Shown piece after piece: positions 44,336 to 51,551 of a DNA stretch of 64,000 bases. A program made the position numbers and the translations under genes. This stretch comes from Ravibacter sp964559125 (GTDB taxonomy: Bacteria > Bacteroidota > Bacteroidia > Cytophagales > Spirosomataceae). Numbering within the stretch: the first letter of the stretch is position 1; each line of letters starts with the position of its first letter. The stretch is from NCBI GenBank assembly GCA_964559125.1, contig CAZLGW010000009.1, forward strand, positions 1 to 64,000. Reading direction: 5' to 3'. The notes under the pieces were generated by a model that saw nothing but the letters and a program-made list of their open reading frames with translations, was not told where the DNA came from and searched no databases.

Positions 44336-44360
44336 AACTGCGCAGTCTTTTTGCGCAGTT
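44336..44360. promoter_or_regulatory. 25-bp inverted repeat between rtcB and WYL gene
   Basis: AACTGCGCA / TGCGCAGTT, 9-bp arms, lies 41-65 nt upstream of rtcB and 36 nt upstream of the WYL gene. It is nearly identical to the copy upstream of rsr and can serve both divergent genes. As the only sequence conserved between the two promoters it is the likely operator of the WYL regulator. Confidence 0.75.
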
Positions 44361-44396
44361 GAATTTATTTCCCTACTTTTCCAAAAAAAAGTTGCG

Positions 44397-45410
44397 ATGC
44401 CAGTCAATCGAAACGCCCTCATACGCTACCGTACCATTGACCAATGTCTTCAGAACCGGTTCCGGAAATGGACCCTCGACGACCTCATAGAGGCCTGCTC
44501 GGCTGCCTTGTATGAATTTGAAGGGATTGACAAAGGCGTGAGCAAGCGGACCGTCCAGGCCGATATTGAAATGATGCGCAGCGACAAGCTGGGCTATGAG
44601 GCTCCTATTGTGGTGATTGACAAGAAATATTACACCTACCAGGACAAAAATTACAGCATTGCCCATATCCCGCTAAGCCATCAGGATTTGAAGGTACTGA
44701 CCGAAGTATCAGGCTTGTTGCAGCAATTCAAGGGCTTCAGCCATTCGGCCGACCTGACCGAGATGGTCAGCAGGCTGGAGGACAAGATACATGCCCGTAA
44801 GACACATTCAGCCCCGGTCATCGATTTTGAAACGAACGATCACCTTCGGGGCCTGGAGTATATTGAGGGAATCCGGAAAGCGATCGTTACCCGGACGACG
44901 CTTTATCTTACCTATCAATCGTTCAAAGCCCGGCAGGCCAACTCATTCCATTTCAGTCCGTACCTGTTAAAGGAGTACCGGAACCGGTGGTTCATGCTTG
45001 GCCTGTCGCACCAGCGGCATGCGCCTTTACTCACCCTGGCCCTGGACCGGATACAGGATTTTCGGGAAAATACCGGAGAACCTTACCGGGAGAATACCCA
45101 AATCGACCTTTCCACCTATTATTCGGATGTGATCGGTGTGACCAAAACTCCCGGGCAGCGTGACTGCGAAGTAATATTCAGGATGGATCATAAAAATGCC
45201 CCTTACCTGATCACAAAGCCGCTTCATCCTACGCAGAAAGTTTTGAGCGAAGACGCCGAAGGTAAAATTTTCAGTATTAAGGTCGTTCTGAACTTTGAGT
45301 TGGAAAGAGAGATACTTGGTTTTGGTCCAAGAATACAGGTTTTAGGACCTAGGATTCTACGCAAAAGGATCAGGGAGCAATTGAAGGAGGCGTTGGAGAA
45401 GTATGAGTAG
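44397..45410 (+). CDS. WYL-domain transcriptional regulator of RNA repair
   Basis: A 337-residue regulator, starting at the ATG 44397 because earlier codons would run through the operator. An HTH occupies about 1-80 (IRYRTIDQCLQNRFRKWTLDDLI, SKRTVQADIEMMR as recognition helix), and the WYL domain follows, with RWFMLGLSHQRHAPLLTLALDRI and a C-terminal WCX-like extension. WYL domains sense ligands, including nucleic acids. In Salmonella the repair operon is controlled by the sigma-54 activator RtcR; here the WYL protein occupies that place. Divergent from rtcB. Confidence 0.88.
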   Translation: MPVNRNALIRYRTIDQCLQNRFRKWTLDDLIEACSAALYEFEGIDKGVSKRTVQADIEMMRSDKLGYEAPIVVIDKKYYTYQDKNYSIAHIPLSHQDLKVLTEVSGLLQQFKGFSHSADLTEMVSRLEDKIHARKTHSAPVIDFETNDHLRGLEYIEGIRKAIVTRTTLYLTYQSFKARQANSFHFSPYLLKEYRNRWFMLGLSHQRHAPLLTLALDRIQDFRENTGEPYRENTQIDLSTYYSDVIGVTKTPGQRDCEVIFRMDHKNAPYLITKPLHPTQKVLSEDAEGKIFSIKVVLNFELEREILGFGPRIQVLGPRILRKRIREQLKEALEKYE

Positions 45411-46197
45411 TCTAAGCCTTGTTTGATCGTTATTTGATAACATTGCCTAATAGCCATATAAGTTCCTGATATACAGGCGCTTTTTATTTGATTGTTATTT
45501 GATAGCTCCCCATTCCGCTGAAGCGAGATCAAGATGGTTATAGTACCAACCTTACCTACAAAAGCTGAACAGGCATACCGGGATGGCCGTTCGACTCAGG
45601 TACCTAACGGGCGTATGATCGGTGTAAAAGGTAGAAACTCCCGAAAGATAGGCTACAAAGGAGCGTATATAACGTACGAGCAAGTCTGGATAAACACCGC
45701 CCCCAACCTATATCGAATCTAATTCAGACTTCGTTTGCTGATCGAGAAGTTAAGTTTGAGTATTTTCTGTTGTACGGGCCTGAAGCGTCATTTACGCAGC
45801 CAGGATCTCCGCCAAAGCCTTCAATTCCTCCATCAACCGGTTCGAATATCTTTCCCAGCGGGATCACTTAAAGCGCCTCAAAGGGCGCTTTTGTTGTTTT
45901 ATAAGTGTCGTTTACAGGCTGTTTTCGAAGAGAAGCACATCGGCCTCCATTTATGGTCAAAATAGACTAATATATAACACATTGCAATAAAACAAAACCC
46001 CGAATAAGCTAATTTCTTTCGTATTCGGACGGTCGGCCGCTGCCGGTTTTTGCGTACTTTGAATTTGCCTAAAATTTAAAATATAGATGCAATATACACT
46101 TCGGGGTCTAGGTTCCTGTGTTTTCTTCAAATAGTACAATTCTAATAATGCAACCGAGTTAGGCCGTATCTATGATACCATCGATTGGGATGCAGGT
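45411..46197. other. Gene-poor region after the WYL regulator
   Basis: No convincing gene is present. The 18-bp sequence TTTGATYGTTATTTGATA occurs at 45422-45439 and 45487-45504. A 62-codon reading frame at 45534-45722 has no recognisable domain and is left out. A hairpin terminator lies at 45870-45891. A T-loop-like GGTTCGAA followed by TCTTTCCCA at about 45839-45856 weakly resembles the scrap at 47322. Confidence 0.35.
45870..45891 (+). terminator. Intrinsic terminator hairpin
   Basis: AAAGCGCC (45870-45877) pairs with GGGCGCTTT (45883-45891) across a short loop and is followed by TTGTTGTTTT. It ends the plus-strand region after the WYL gene, although 460 nt downstream of it. Confidence 0.6.
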
Positions 46198-46923
46198 TCA
46201 TCGGATATTCCAGTCAATTGCTGTTTGTAAAACTGACGCGACACCAGGTAATTTGAAAGAAGTCACAGGGTTGAGTGTCCTGCGGATTCTTTCTGTCATA
46301 CCCTTGTTGTCTACTGAATCAAGAATACTACCCAAGATAGCCCGGGCTGCAGGTGGGTACAGAAGCGACAACTTCACCATCTGCAATTTATCCTTTTCCG
46401 GCAAATCACGTACAATCGCTGTCAAACGAATTACGATCTGCACTATAGGCGTATCCGGGATCTTCTTGATAAATCGTATGGCGTCCAGAATCTGTAACAA
46501 CGGAATATTATCGCGGGTAATTGCATTCTTTTGCCGGACAAAAGAAATAGAAAAGCGCCCCCTCATCAAAGAGGGGCGAGGAGAACCGGTTCCTATCTGG
46601 ACTACGTTACTTATTTGGGTAGTTAATCCCAACCGGTTGTACATGCTCAAACCGGTCAGGTAACCTATTGGGTCACCGTTTCTTTCCAGCAGATCTCTAA
46701 TCAATTCGTCCTGAGCCGGCTCCAGGCGACCGAAAACAGTTTCCCGGGGCTTATAAAATTTCCCCTTCGACCATTTTGAGATCAATCCCGAACCGCTCAT
46801 GCGATTAAGCGCTTTAATAACCGCTTCTCTACGAGACGGATCAGGGGTAACATCCTGGTAGGTAAAAATAACCCCCGCAGGAAGAAGGTCAATCTTTGAC
46901 TTGATGAAATCCGGAGTCTTCAT
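46198..46923 (-). CDS. DUF6088/AbiEi-like protein, toxin partner absent
   Basis: A 241-residue protein with an N-terminal winged helix (LPAGVIFTYQDVTPDPSRREAVIKALNRMSGSGLISKWSKGKFY) and a middle part ERNGDPIGYLTGLSMYNRLGLTTQ, the usual pattern of DUF6088/AbiEi-like antitoxins. In other Bacteroidota it is followed by an AbiEii-type nucleotidyltransferase; here the region downstream holds no such gene, so it may be an orphan. No membrane segment. Confidence 0.75.
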   Translation of the reverse strand: MKTPDFIKSKIDLLPAGVIFTYQDVTPDPSRREAVIKALNRMSGSGLISKWSKGKFYKPRETVFGRLEPAQDELIRDLLERNGDPIGYLTGLSMYNRLGLTTQISNVVQIGTGSPRPSLMRGRFSISFVRQKNAITRDNIPLLQILDAIRFIKKIPDTPIVQIVIRLTAIVRDLPEKDKLQMVKLSLLYPPAARAILGSILDSVDNKGMTERIRRTLNPVTSFKLPGVASVLQTAIDWNIR

Positions 46924-47399
46924 ATTGTACTACCTTGTTTGGAAAAACAAAGATACGACAATATCCAGTAATTTTTATAAAAAACTGGACATTGTCAGTA
47001 GGAAGGAAAACCCTCTAAATAGTAAAGGAGGGTTTTATCTTACGAATATTGTAATGGTTCTATAGCCTCCGCCCGACTCCCTAACTCAAGGGTTCAAACT
47101 TCCTCATACCACTCCTGGAAATATCCCAAAAAAGACGTGATTTCAGCCCCGATATTTTGATAAATCCGGAACACATTTTACCTTTACAAAAAACAGGAGA
47201 TAAAGCACTCTTGTTCAGTTGGTTACAACGGGTATTTTTCGCGATTTTATACAATTTCGCAGATCGTGGAGTCTGACAAACGAAGAACCTTAAAAAGGTG
47301 ATTATCAAGTCATTATTTTTCAGGTTCGAACCCCGTCTTTCTCCCATCTACAGATTAAAGTTTTAAAAAGGCTCGTTTAAATGTTTTAAACGAGCCTTT
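46924..47399. other. Spacer with possible island boundary
   Basis: This spacer has no supported gene. It contains a tRNA-3'-end-like segment at 47322-47345 and a strong terminator at 47365-47401. An 88-codon ORF at 47081-47347 runs through the tRNA-like segment and is not supported. Confidence 0.4.
47322..47345 (+). other. tRNA 3'-end-like fragment (att candidate)
   Basis: GGTTCGAACCCCGT has the T-loop and 3' T-stem of a tRNA, followed by CTTTCTCCCA as a possible acceptor end. Upstream the 5' T-stem does not pair (TCAGG instead of the expected ACGGG) and no acceptor, D- or anticodon arm precedes it. This is what remains when an integrative element inserts into a tRNA 3' end. No second copy is seen in the window. 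Confidence 0.35.
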
Positions 47400-47401
47400 T
47401 T
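47365..47401. terminator. Strong bidirectional terminator
   Basis: AAAAAGGCTCGTTTAAA (47365-47381) pairs perfectly over 17 bp with TTTAAACGAGCCTTTTT (47385-47401), loop TGT. A-run and T-run on either side make it usable in both directions. It overlaps the stop codon of the DapA-like gene and follows the tRNA-like scrap by 19 nt. Confidence 0.85.
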
Positions 47402-48314
47402 AAGCCCGCCCCTCACGTAGCTTTTCCTCTGTTTCCAGGTACAAGTCTATCAGTTCCCCGGCAATACGATAGCTGATATCATCCCACTCCGGCTCCGGAT
47501 ATCTCATAGCCGGCGAGGCGAAGATGCCTTTCCTGACAAGCAGGAGCTTAAAAAACTTTATCGAGTTGCCGACTTCCTGGTTGGTAAAAGCAAGCACCGG
47601 CAGCAGTAACCTGAAAAGCCTGACTGCTTCCTCCCGGCTACCTTGTTCGTAAGTCGTGAACAGACGTTTATATACCCTTACCATTGAGCTTTCGGGTATC
47701 ATGGCATCCACAGACCGGTCCATCGCTTCAATGAACTGCGGAACGGCCCATCCGCCCGATACATGAAAATTCTCACCTAAAGCCCGCTTTACTGCACTGT
47801 ATTTCGGTCCGGCCGGCATCGTCTCGATCTTGATCCCCTTTATAATCGGTAGCTTATCTACCAGCTCCGATAAAATTTCCGTATCCATTCCCTTGCCGTC
47901 GATCTGGAAATCCTGCAGCATTACCGGTACAGAAACTCCCTCCAGTACTTTCCGGAAATAAGGAATTATCTGCGACTGAATTTTATACAGCTCCTGCGGT
48001 ACGGCCAGCATACATGCCGCCAGGTGGTGTTTTTCGGCCCAATTGATCAGAGTTCTGACCCGGTCTGCGTCACTGTCTGATACGCCTGCTATCAAAGGTA
48101 TACGTCCACGGATAGCCGCCATCGTCGTACGCAAGAGCAGAAGCCTCTCCTCAAAAGACAGATAAGCCACTTCTCCGGCCACTCCGGTGCAGATCAGGGC
48201 ATCGGCGCCGGCATTCACGGTGTCTTCTACCAATGCTTCCTGGCTTTTCAGATCAGGCTCTCCGGCCGGTGTAAAGGCAGTCTGTAAAATGGAGATAATG
48301 CCACGCGGGATCAT
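47400..48314 (-). CDS. DapA/NanA-family aldolase-like protein
   Basis: A 304-residue TIM-barrel protein of the dihydrodipicolinate synthase family, start at the ATG 48314. It has CTGVAGEVAYLS at the GTTGE position and GIKIE with the probable Schiff-base lysine. The usual catalytic Tyr segment (YYNIP-like) is replaced by VMLQDFQ, so it is not a standard DapA or NanA. Similar proteins act on sugar acids such as 2-keto-3-deoxy-rhamnonate; with a rhamnosidase nearby that is a reasonable but unproven guess. It lies 13 nt after the esterase gene. Confidence 0.75.
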   Translation of the reverse strand: MIPRGIISILQTAFTPAGEPDLKSQEALVEDTVNAGADALICTGVAGEVAYLSFEERLLLLRTTMAAIRGRIPLIAGVSDSDADRVRTLINWAEKHHLAACMLAVPQELYKIQSQIIPYFRKVLEGVSVPVMLQDFQIDGKGMDTEILSELVDKLPIIKGIKIETMPAGPKYSAVKRALGENFHVSGGWAVPQFIEAMDRSVDAMIPESSMVRVYKRLFTTYEQGSREEAVRLFRLLLPVLAFTNQEVGNSIKFFKLLLVRKGIFASPAMRYPEPEWDDISYRIAGELIDLYLETEEKLREGRA

Positions 48315-48327
48315 AAAAGCAGACTTT

Positions 48328-49206
48328 TCAATTGACTTTCCTTTCGAGCTGCTGTTTGAAGAAATCCCAGACTTCGGTATAAAAGTGAATATCCTGAGGT
48401 GGACTGTGAACACCGTTGATTACCCTGATAAGCTTTACCTCCGGTTTGCCTTTTGCTTGATAGGTGTAGCTTTCCATCGAAATGTTATTTCCCGGAACCA
48501 GATCTGGTAATATCCTTTTCTCCGGTTCACCCTCATAACCGGCCAATCCCGCCCAATACACGAACGACTCCCGGGTCGATATTACCGTTCCCAGCGGAAT
48601 ACTAGCCTTCATTTCCCCTCCTTCGTCGGGGTTTACCGGATCGGCCGTCCCATTAATGATCAGCATCGAAACCGGCTCTCCCAAAGCTACACAATCCATA
48701 TTGTCCGCTGTCGGCATATTGGCTACCAGCGCTGCTATAGCCCTGAACTGCCCCGGCAGGCGTAACCCCATTTTATAAGCCATTTGTCCGCCGCCTGAAG
48801 CACCCGAAGCAAAGACTTTCGCCCTATCGATACCATATTTTGCAACGAAATAATCGATCATACCCAGAAAGAAAGCTTCTTCGTTGATATCGATTTTGTT
48901 CGCTTCGACTGTCGATGCCCTCCTGCATTCGTTCCAATACCTCTTGTAACCCTGAGGATAAACCAGCAGAAAATTATCAACCGGCATCTTCTCTTCGACC
49001 TTCCCGGTATACTTCATAAACGCCTCGGCAGTCCCTCCAGAACCATGTATGGCAAAAACAAGACTGCCGCCTTTCGTATCGTGCGAAGGCTTTTTAAAGC
49101 AGAAAGAACGGTAATATCCTTCTACGAGTATCGAATCATGTACTACCTGTGCCTGTATCGCGTATCCCGTTAAAATCAGGACGACGCCGGCGATAACCTT
49201 TTTCAT
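48328..49206 (-). CDS. Secreted PHB-depolymerase-like/CE1 esterase
   Basis: A 292-residue alpha/beta hydrolase with a signal peptide (MKKVIAGVVLILTGYAIQAQ). Nucleophile Ser137 lies in GASGG; FAIHGSGGTAEAF forms the oxyanion region, and DPVNPDEGG and GVHSPPQD carry the likely Asp and His. LpqC/CE1-type enzymes remove acetyl, feruloyl or similar esters from polysaccharides. It is collinear with the sulfatase and glycosidase genes and would strip ester groups in the periplasm or outside. Confidence 0.85.
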   Translation of the reverse strand: MKKVIAGVVLILTGYAIQAQVVHDSILVEGYYRSFCFKKPSHDTKGGSLVFAIHGSGGTAEAFMKYTGKVEEKMPVDNFLLVYPQGYKRYWNECRRASTVEANKIDINEEAFFLGMIDYFVAKYGIDRAKVFASGASGGGQMAYKMGLRLPGQFRAIAALVANMPTADNMDCVALGEPVSMLIINGTADPVNPDEGGEMKASIPLGTVISTRESFVYWAGLAGYEGEPEKRILPDLVPGNNISMESYTYQAKGKPEVKLIRVINGVHSPPQDIHFYTEVWDFFKQQLERKVN

Positions 49207-49355
49207 TGGCTTATGTTTCGTAAACTAACCCTACCCGAAAATAGGAAAGCGGAAAACCACCGGCTTTTACTGTGCGTGACTTCAGCAGCTCCTCATCAGC
49301 AGCCTTCAAAATTTTGTAATTTTACAAGACTTATCCTAATTCCTGCATCACCGGG

Positions 49356-50753
49356 CTACCTGCCGTAATCCGGATTGGGACGGTCAGGCACGGGCGCGTT
49401 TACCTTCGTCCGCCACAGGAACATTTCCCGTTTCAGCCTCCCGGCAACCCGGGGCTTTTCAGTCAGCAGATTGTGTCTTTCTCCAGGATCGGAGTCCAGG
49501 TCATACAGTTCAAATTCATTCATCTCGAAATAATGATGAAGCTTCCATTTCCCGGACCTGAGTGTTGTCCCGGGCCTGGTCCTGAACAATGTATCTCTCG
49601 CTTCGTCCCGCGCCCCTCTGTAGCTCTCCAGGTAAACCGGGAAGTGCCAGTACAGCAATCGGGGCCTGCCCTTTTTTCCTCTCAATACCGGCGACAGGTC
49701 GACCCCGTCGAAGCGGCTACTACCGGGAGCTATCCCCGCTATCGAAAGAAAAGTCGGGTAAAAATCAATATGGCTTACCGGGAAATCACTGGTCGTGCCG
49801 GCCCGGATATACCCCTGCTTCACCATGACCAGCGGGACGCGCGTCCCGCCTTCGTAATACGACCCTTTCCCGGCCCTGAGCGGATGCTGGAAATGCAGGT
49901 GCGATATTCCCCCGTTGTCGGAGGTGAACACTACAAGTGTATTCCGGAACAGCCCCAGCTCTTCCATTCTTCCGATCAGCCTTCCTATGTTGCTGTCGAC
50001 ATTTTCAACCATTGCAGCATAGCGGGCAGTTTCGTCAGGAAATCCTTTCGAGAGGTACTTCTGTACCAGGTCTTTCTTCCCCTGCAACGGGGAGTGTACG
50101 GCATAATAAGGGAGGTACAGGAAGAACGGGCGTTCCCCGGCTTTCTCCAGCAAAGCGATCGCTTCATCCGTCAGCCGGTCGGCCAGGTACTCTCCTTCTG
50201 GGCCGTCGGCCAGCCTGGGATTTTTGTACGGACTGAAGTGCGATGCAGGAGAGCCTTTCGCGGTTCCTCCTACGTTTATCTCAAAACCCTGGGTAAGCGG
50301 ATCCTCTCCGAGGTGCCATTTACCCACGATAAACGTGGCATAACCTCCTTCATGCAGCTTTTCCGCCAATGTGATCACGCTGTCTGCCAGCACTTCGCGA
50401 TTGGGCTCGGGGATAATCCGCCGGTCCCTGCTTTTCCCTCTTTCAGACGAGCCTACAGTATAAATTCCATGCCTCGGTCCATATTGTCCCGACAGAAGGG
50501 AAGCCCGGCTGGGCGCACAGTTGGAAGCAGCCGCATAAGCATGCGTAAACCGCATACCCATCCCGGCCAGCCTGAGTATATTGGGTGTTGAGAAATCGTG
50601 GTTGCCGTAAAGCTCCGTATCCATATACCCCAGGTCGTCGACATTGATCAGGAGAATATTCGGACGGGTGGGAGCAACGGCATACAGCGGGCCCCACAAC
50701 ATGAGGATCGCGGCTCCATGAGGCAGACACTTTTTTAATCTATTGATCTTCAA
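49356..50753 (-). CDS. Sulfatase (formylglycine-dependent)
   Basis: A 465-residue type I sulfatase. Metal residues NVDDLGY at 37-43 and the modified cysteine in CAPSR, Cys79, are present, as are FIVGKWHLGE and FTSDNGG further on. The N-terminus (LPHGAAILMLWGPLYAVAPT) is a signal peptide. A formylglycine-generating enzyme must exist elsewhere. Its task would be desulfating glycan with the rhamnosidase and esterase of the same locus. Divergent from the truncated surface protein. Confidence 0.92.
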   Translation of the reverse strand: MKINRLKKCLPHGAAILMLWGPLYAVAPTRPNILLINVDDLGYMDTELYGNHDFSTPNILRLAGMGMRFTHAYAAASNCAPSRASLLSGQYGPRHGIYTVGSSERGKSRDRRIIPEPNREVLADSVITLAEKLHEGGYATFIVGKWHLGEDPLTQGFEINVGGTAKGSPASHFSPYKNPRLADGPEGEYLADRLTDEAIALLEKAGERPFFLYLPYYAVHSPLQGKKDLVQKYLSKGFPDETARYAAMVENVDSNIGRLIGRMEELGLFRNTLVVFTSDNGGISHLHFQHPLRAGKGSYYEGGTRVPLVMVKQGYIRAGTTSDFPVSHIDFYPTFLSIAGIAPGSSRFDGVDLSPVLRGKKGRPRLLYWHFPVYLESYRGARDEARDTLFRTRPGTTLRSGKWKLHHYFEMNEFELYDLDSDPGERHNLLTEKPRVAGRLKREMFLWRTKVNAPVPDRPNPDYGR

Positions 50754-50949
50754 GGTAAAATATTTTAAAAAATCAAATGTAAGATTTTTGTAAGATAGTA
50801 TTTCCGGCTTTTTATACCTCCCTGCCTAGATTTGCCAGGTCTTCAGACTGGAAAAAGTGAAGCTCTTATAAAGAGACATAGTGTAGTCAACAATTCATGA
50901 AAAAAATAATTCCCTCCTCTATCTTTCCACGAACGCTTCCACACCTGTA

Positions 50950-51525
50950 GTGCTCGCTCACGGGGTTACTCCTCTCAGTTTCACTCCGGATAATAACGGG
51001 AATTACAGATTTTATACCCATACCGACGCATCGTGCGGTACACAGGAGAGGGAAAGAACGCGGTTTGTAACCTGCGGTACCCCTCCGTCACCCCTTGTCA
51101 ATGACGAGGCCTCAGGAGCGATCGACATCACCCTGGGAGCATCCTGCACCGGTAACCCCTATGAAATCGACAGGGCTACTTCTGCCGAAAACGAACCTTT
51201 CGTAGGCTGCGGCATTTACTTCATACCGGGCGCCAAATCATTATGGTTTAAGTTTACCGCGCCTGCTTCCGGAGCAGTCAAAATCACTACAGATTTTGTG
51301 GGTTCCACTCTTGACGATGCCCGGATGGCCCTCTACGAAGCAGACGATGCATCAGATTACGCTACTTTTACAAACATCGCCTGCGATGACGACGGCGGCA
51401 TTACCGATGGCGGATGGAAGCCGGTGATCTTCCAGGCCGGCCTCAACGCAGGCCAGGTTTACTATGTACAAGTGGAAGTATACCATGGTTTTGTCGACGG
51501 GTCGTTCTGCCTGAAAATGTGGTAA
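50950..51525 (+). pseudogene. Truncated surface protein C-terminal fragment
   Basis: A 191-codon frame beginning at a GTG without signal peptide. It opens mid-domain (LAHGVTPLSFTPDNNGNYRF), with a Cys-rich repeat and a second domain AIDITLGASCTGNPYEID to SFCLKMW similar to pre-peptidase C-terminal domains of large Bacteroidota surface proteins. An ATG at 50896 opens a different frame that stops at once (MKKIIPSSIFPRT). So the gene is the end of a lost larger protein. It stands alone on the plus strand inside an otherwise minus-strand locus. Confidence 0.65.
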
Positions 51526-51551
51526 CGAAAAAGCTGGTAGTGGAATAGCCG

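Noticed and set aside
42805..44360. The paired 25-bp inverted repeats as RNA hairpins
   Set aside because: The two base changes keep G-U pairing only on the plus strand, which is antisense to rsr, so a DNA operator is the simpler reading.
45534..45722. 62-codon plus-strand ORF after the WYL gene
   Set aside because: No recognisable domain and no clear ribosome binding site; the surrounding region shows no coding signal.
45839..45856. A tRNA T-arm in the spacer after the WYL gene
   Set aside because: GGTTCGAAT is present but the flanking bases do not pair to give a T-stem; it is mentioned only as a weak parallel to the 47322 segment.
47081..47347. 88-codon minus-strand ORF in the spacer before the DapA-like gene
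   Set aside because: It runs through the tRNA-like fragment and has a low-complexity composition without a family pattern.
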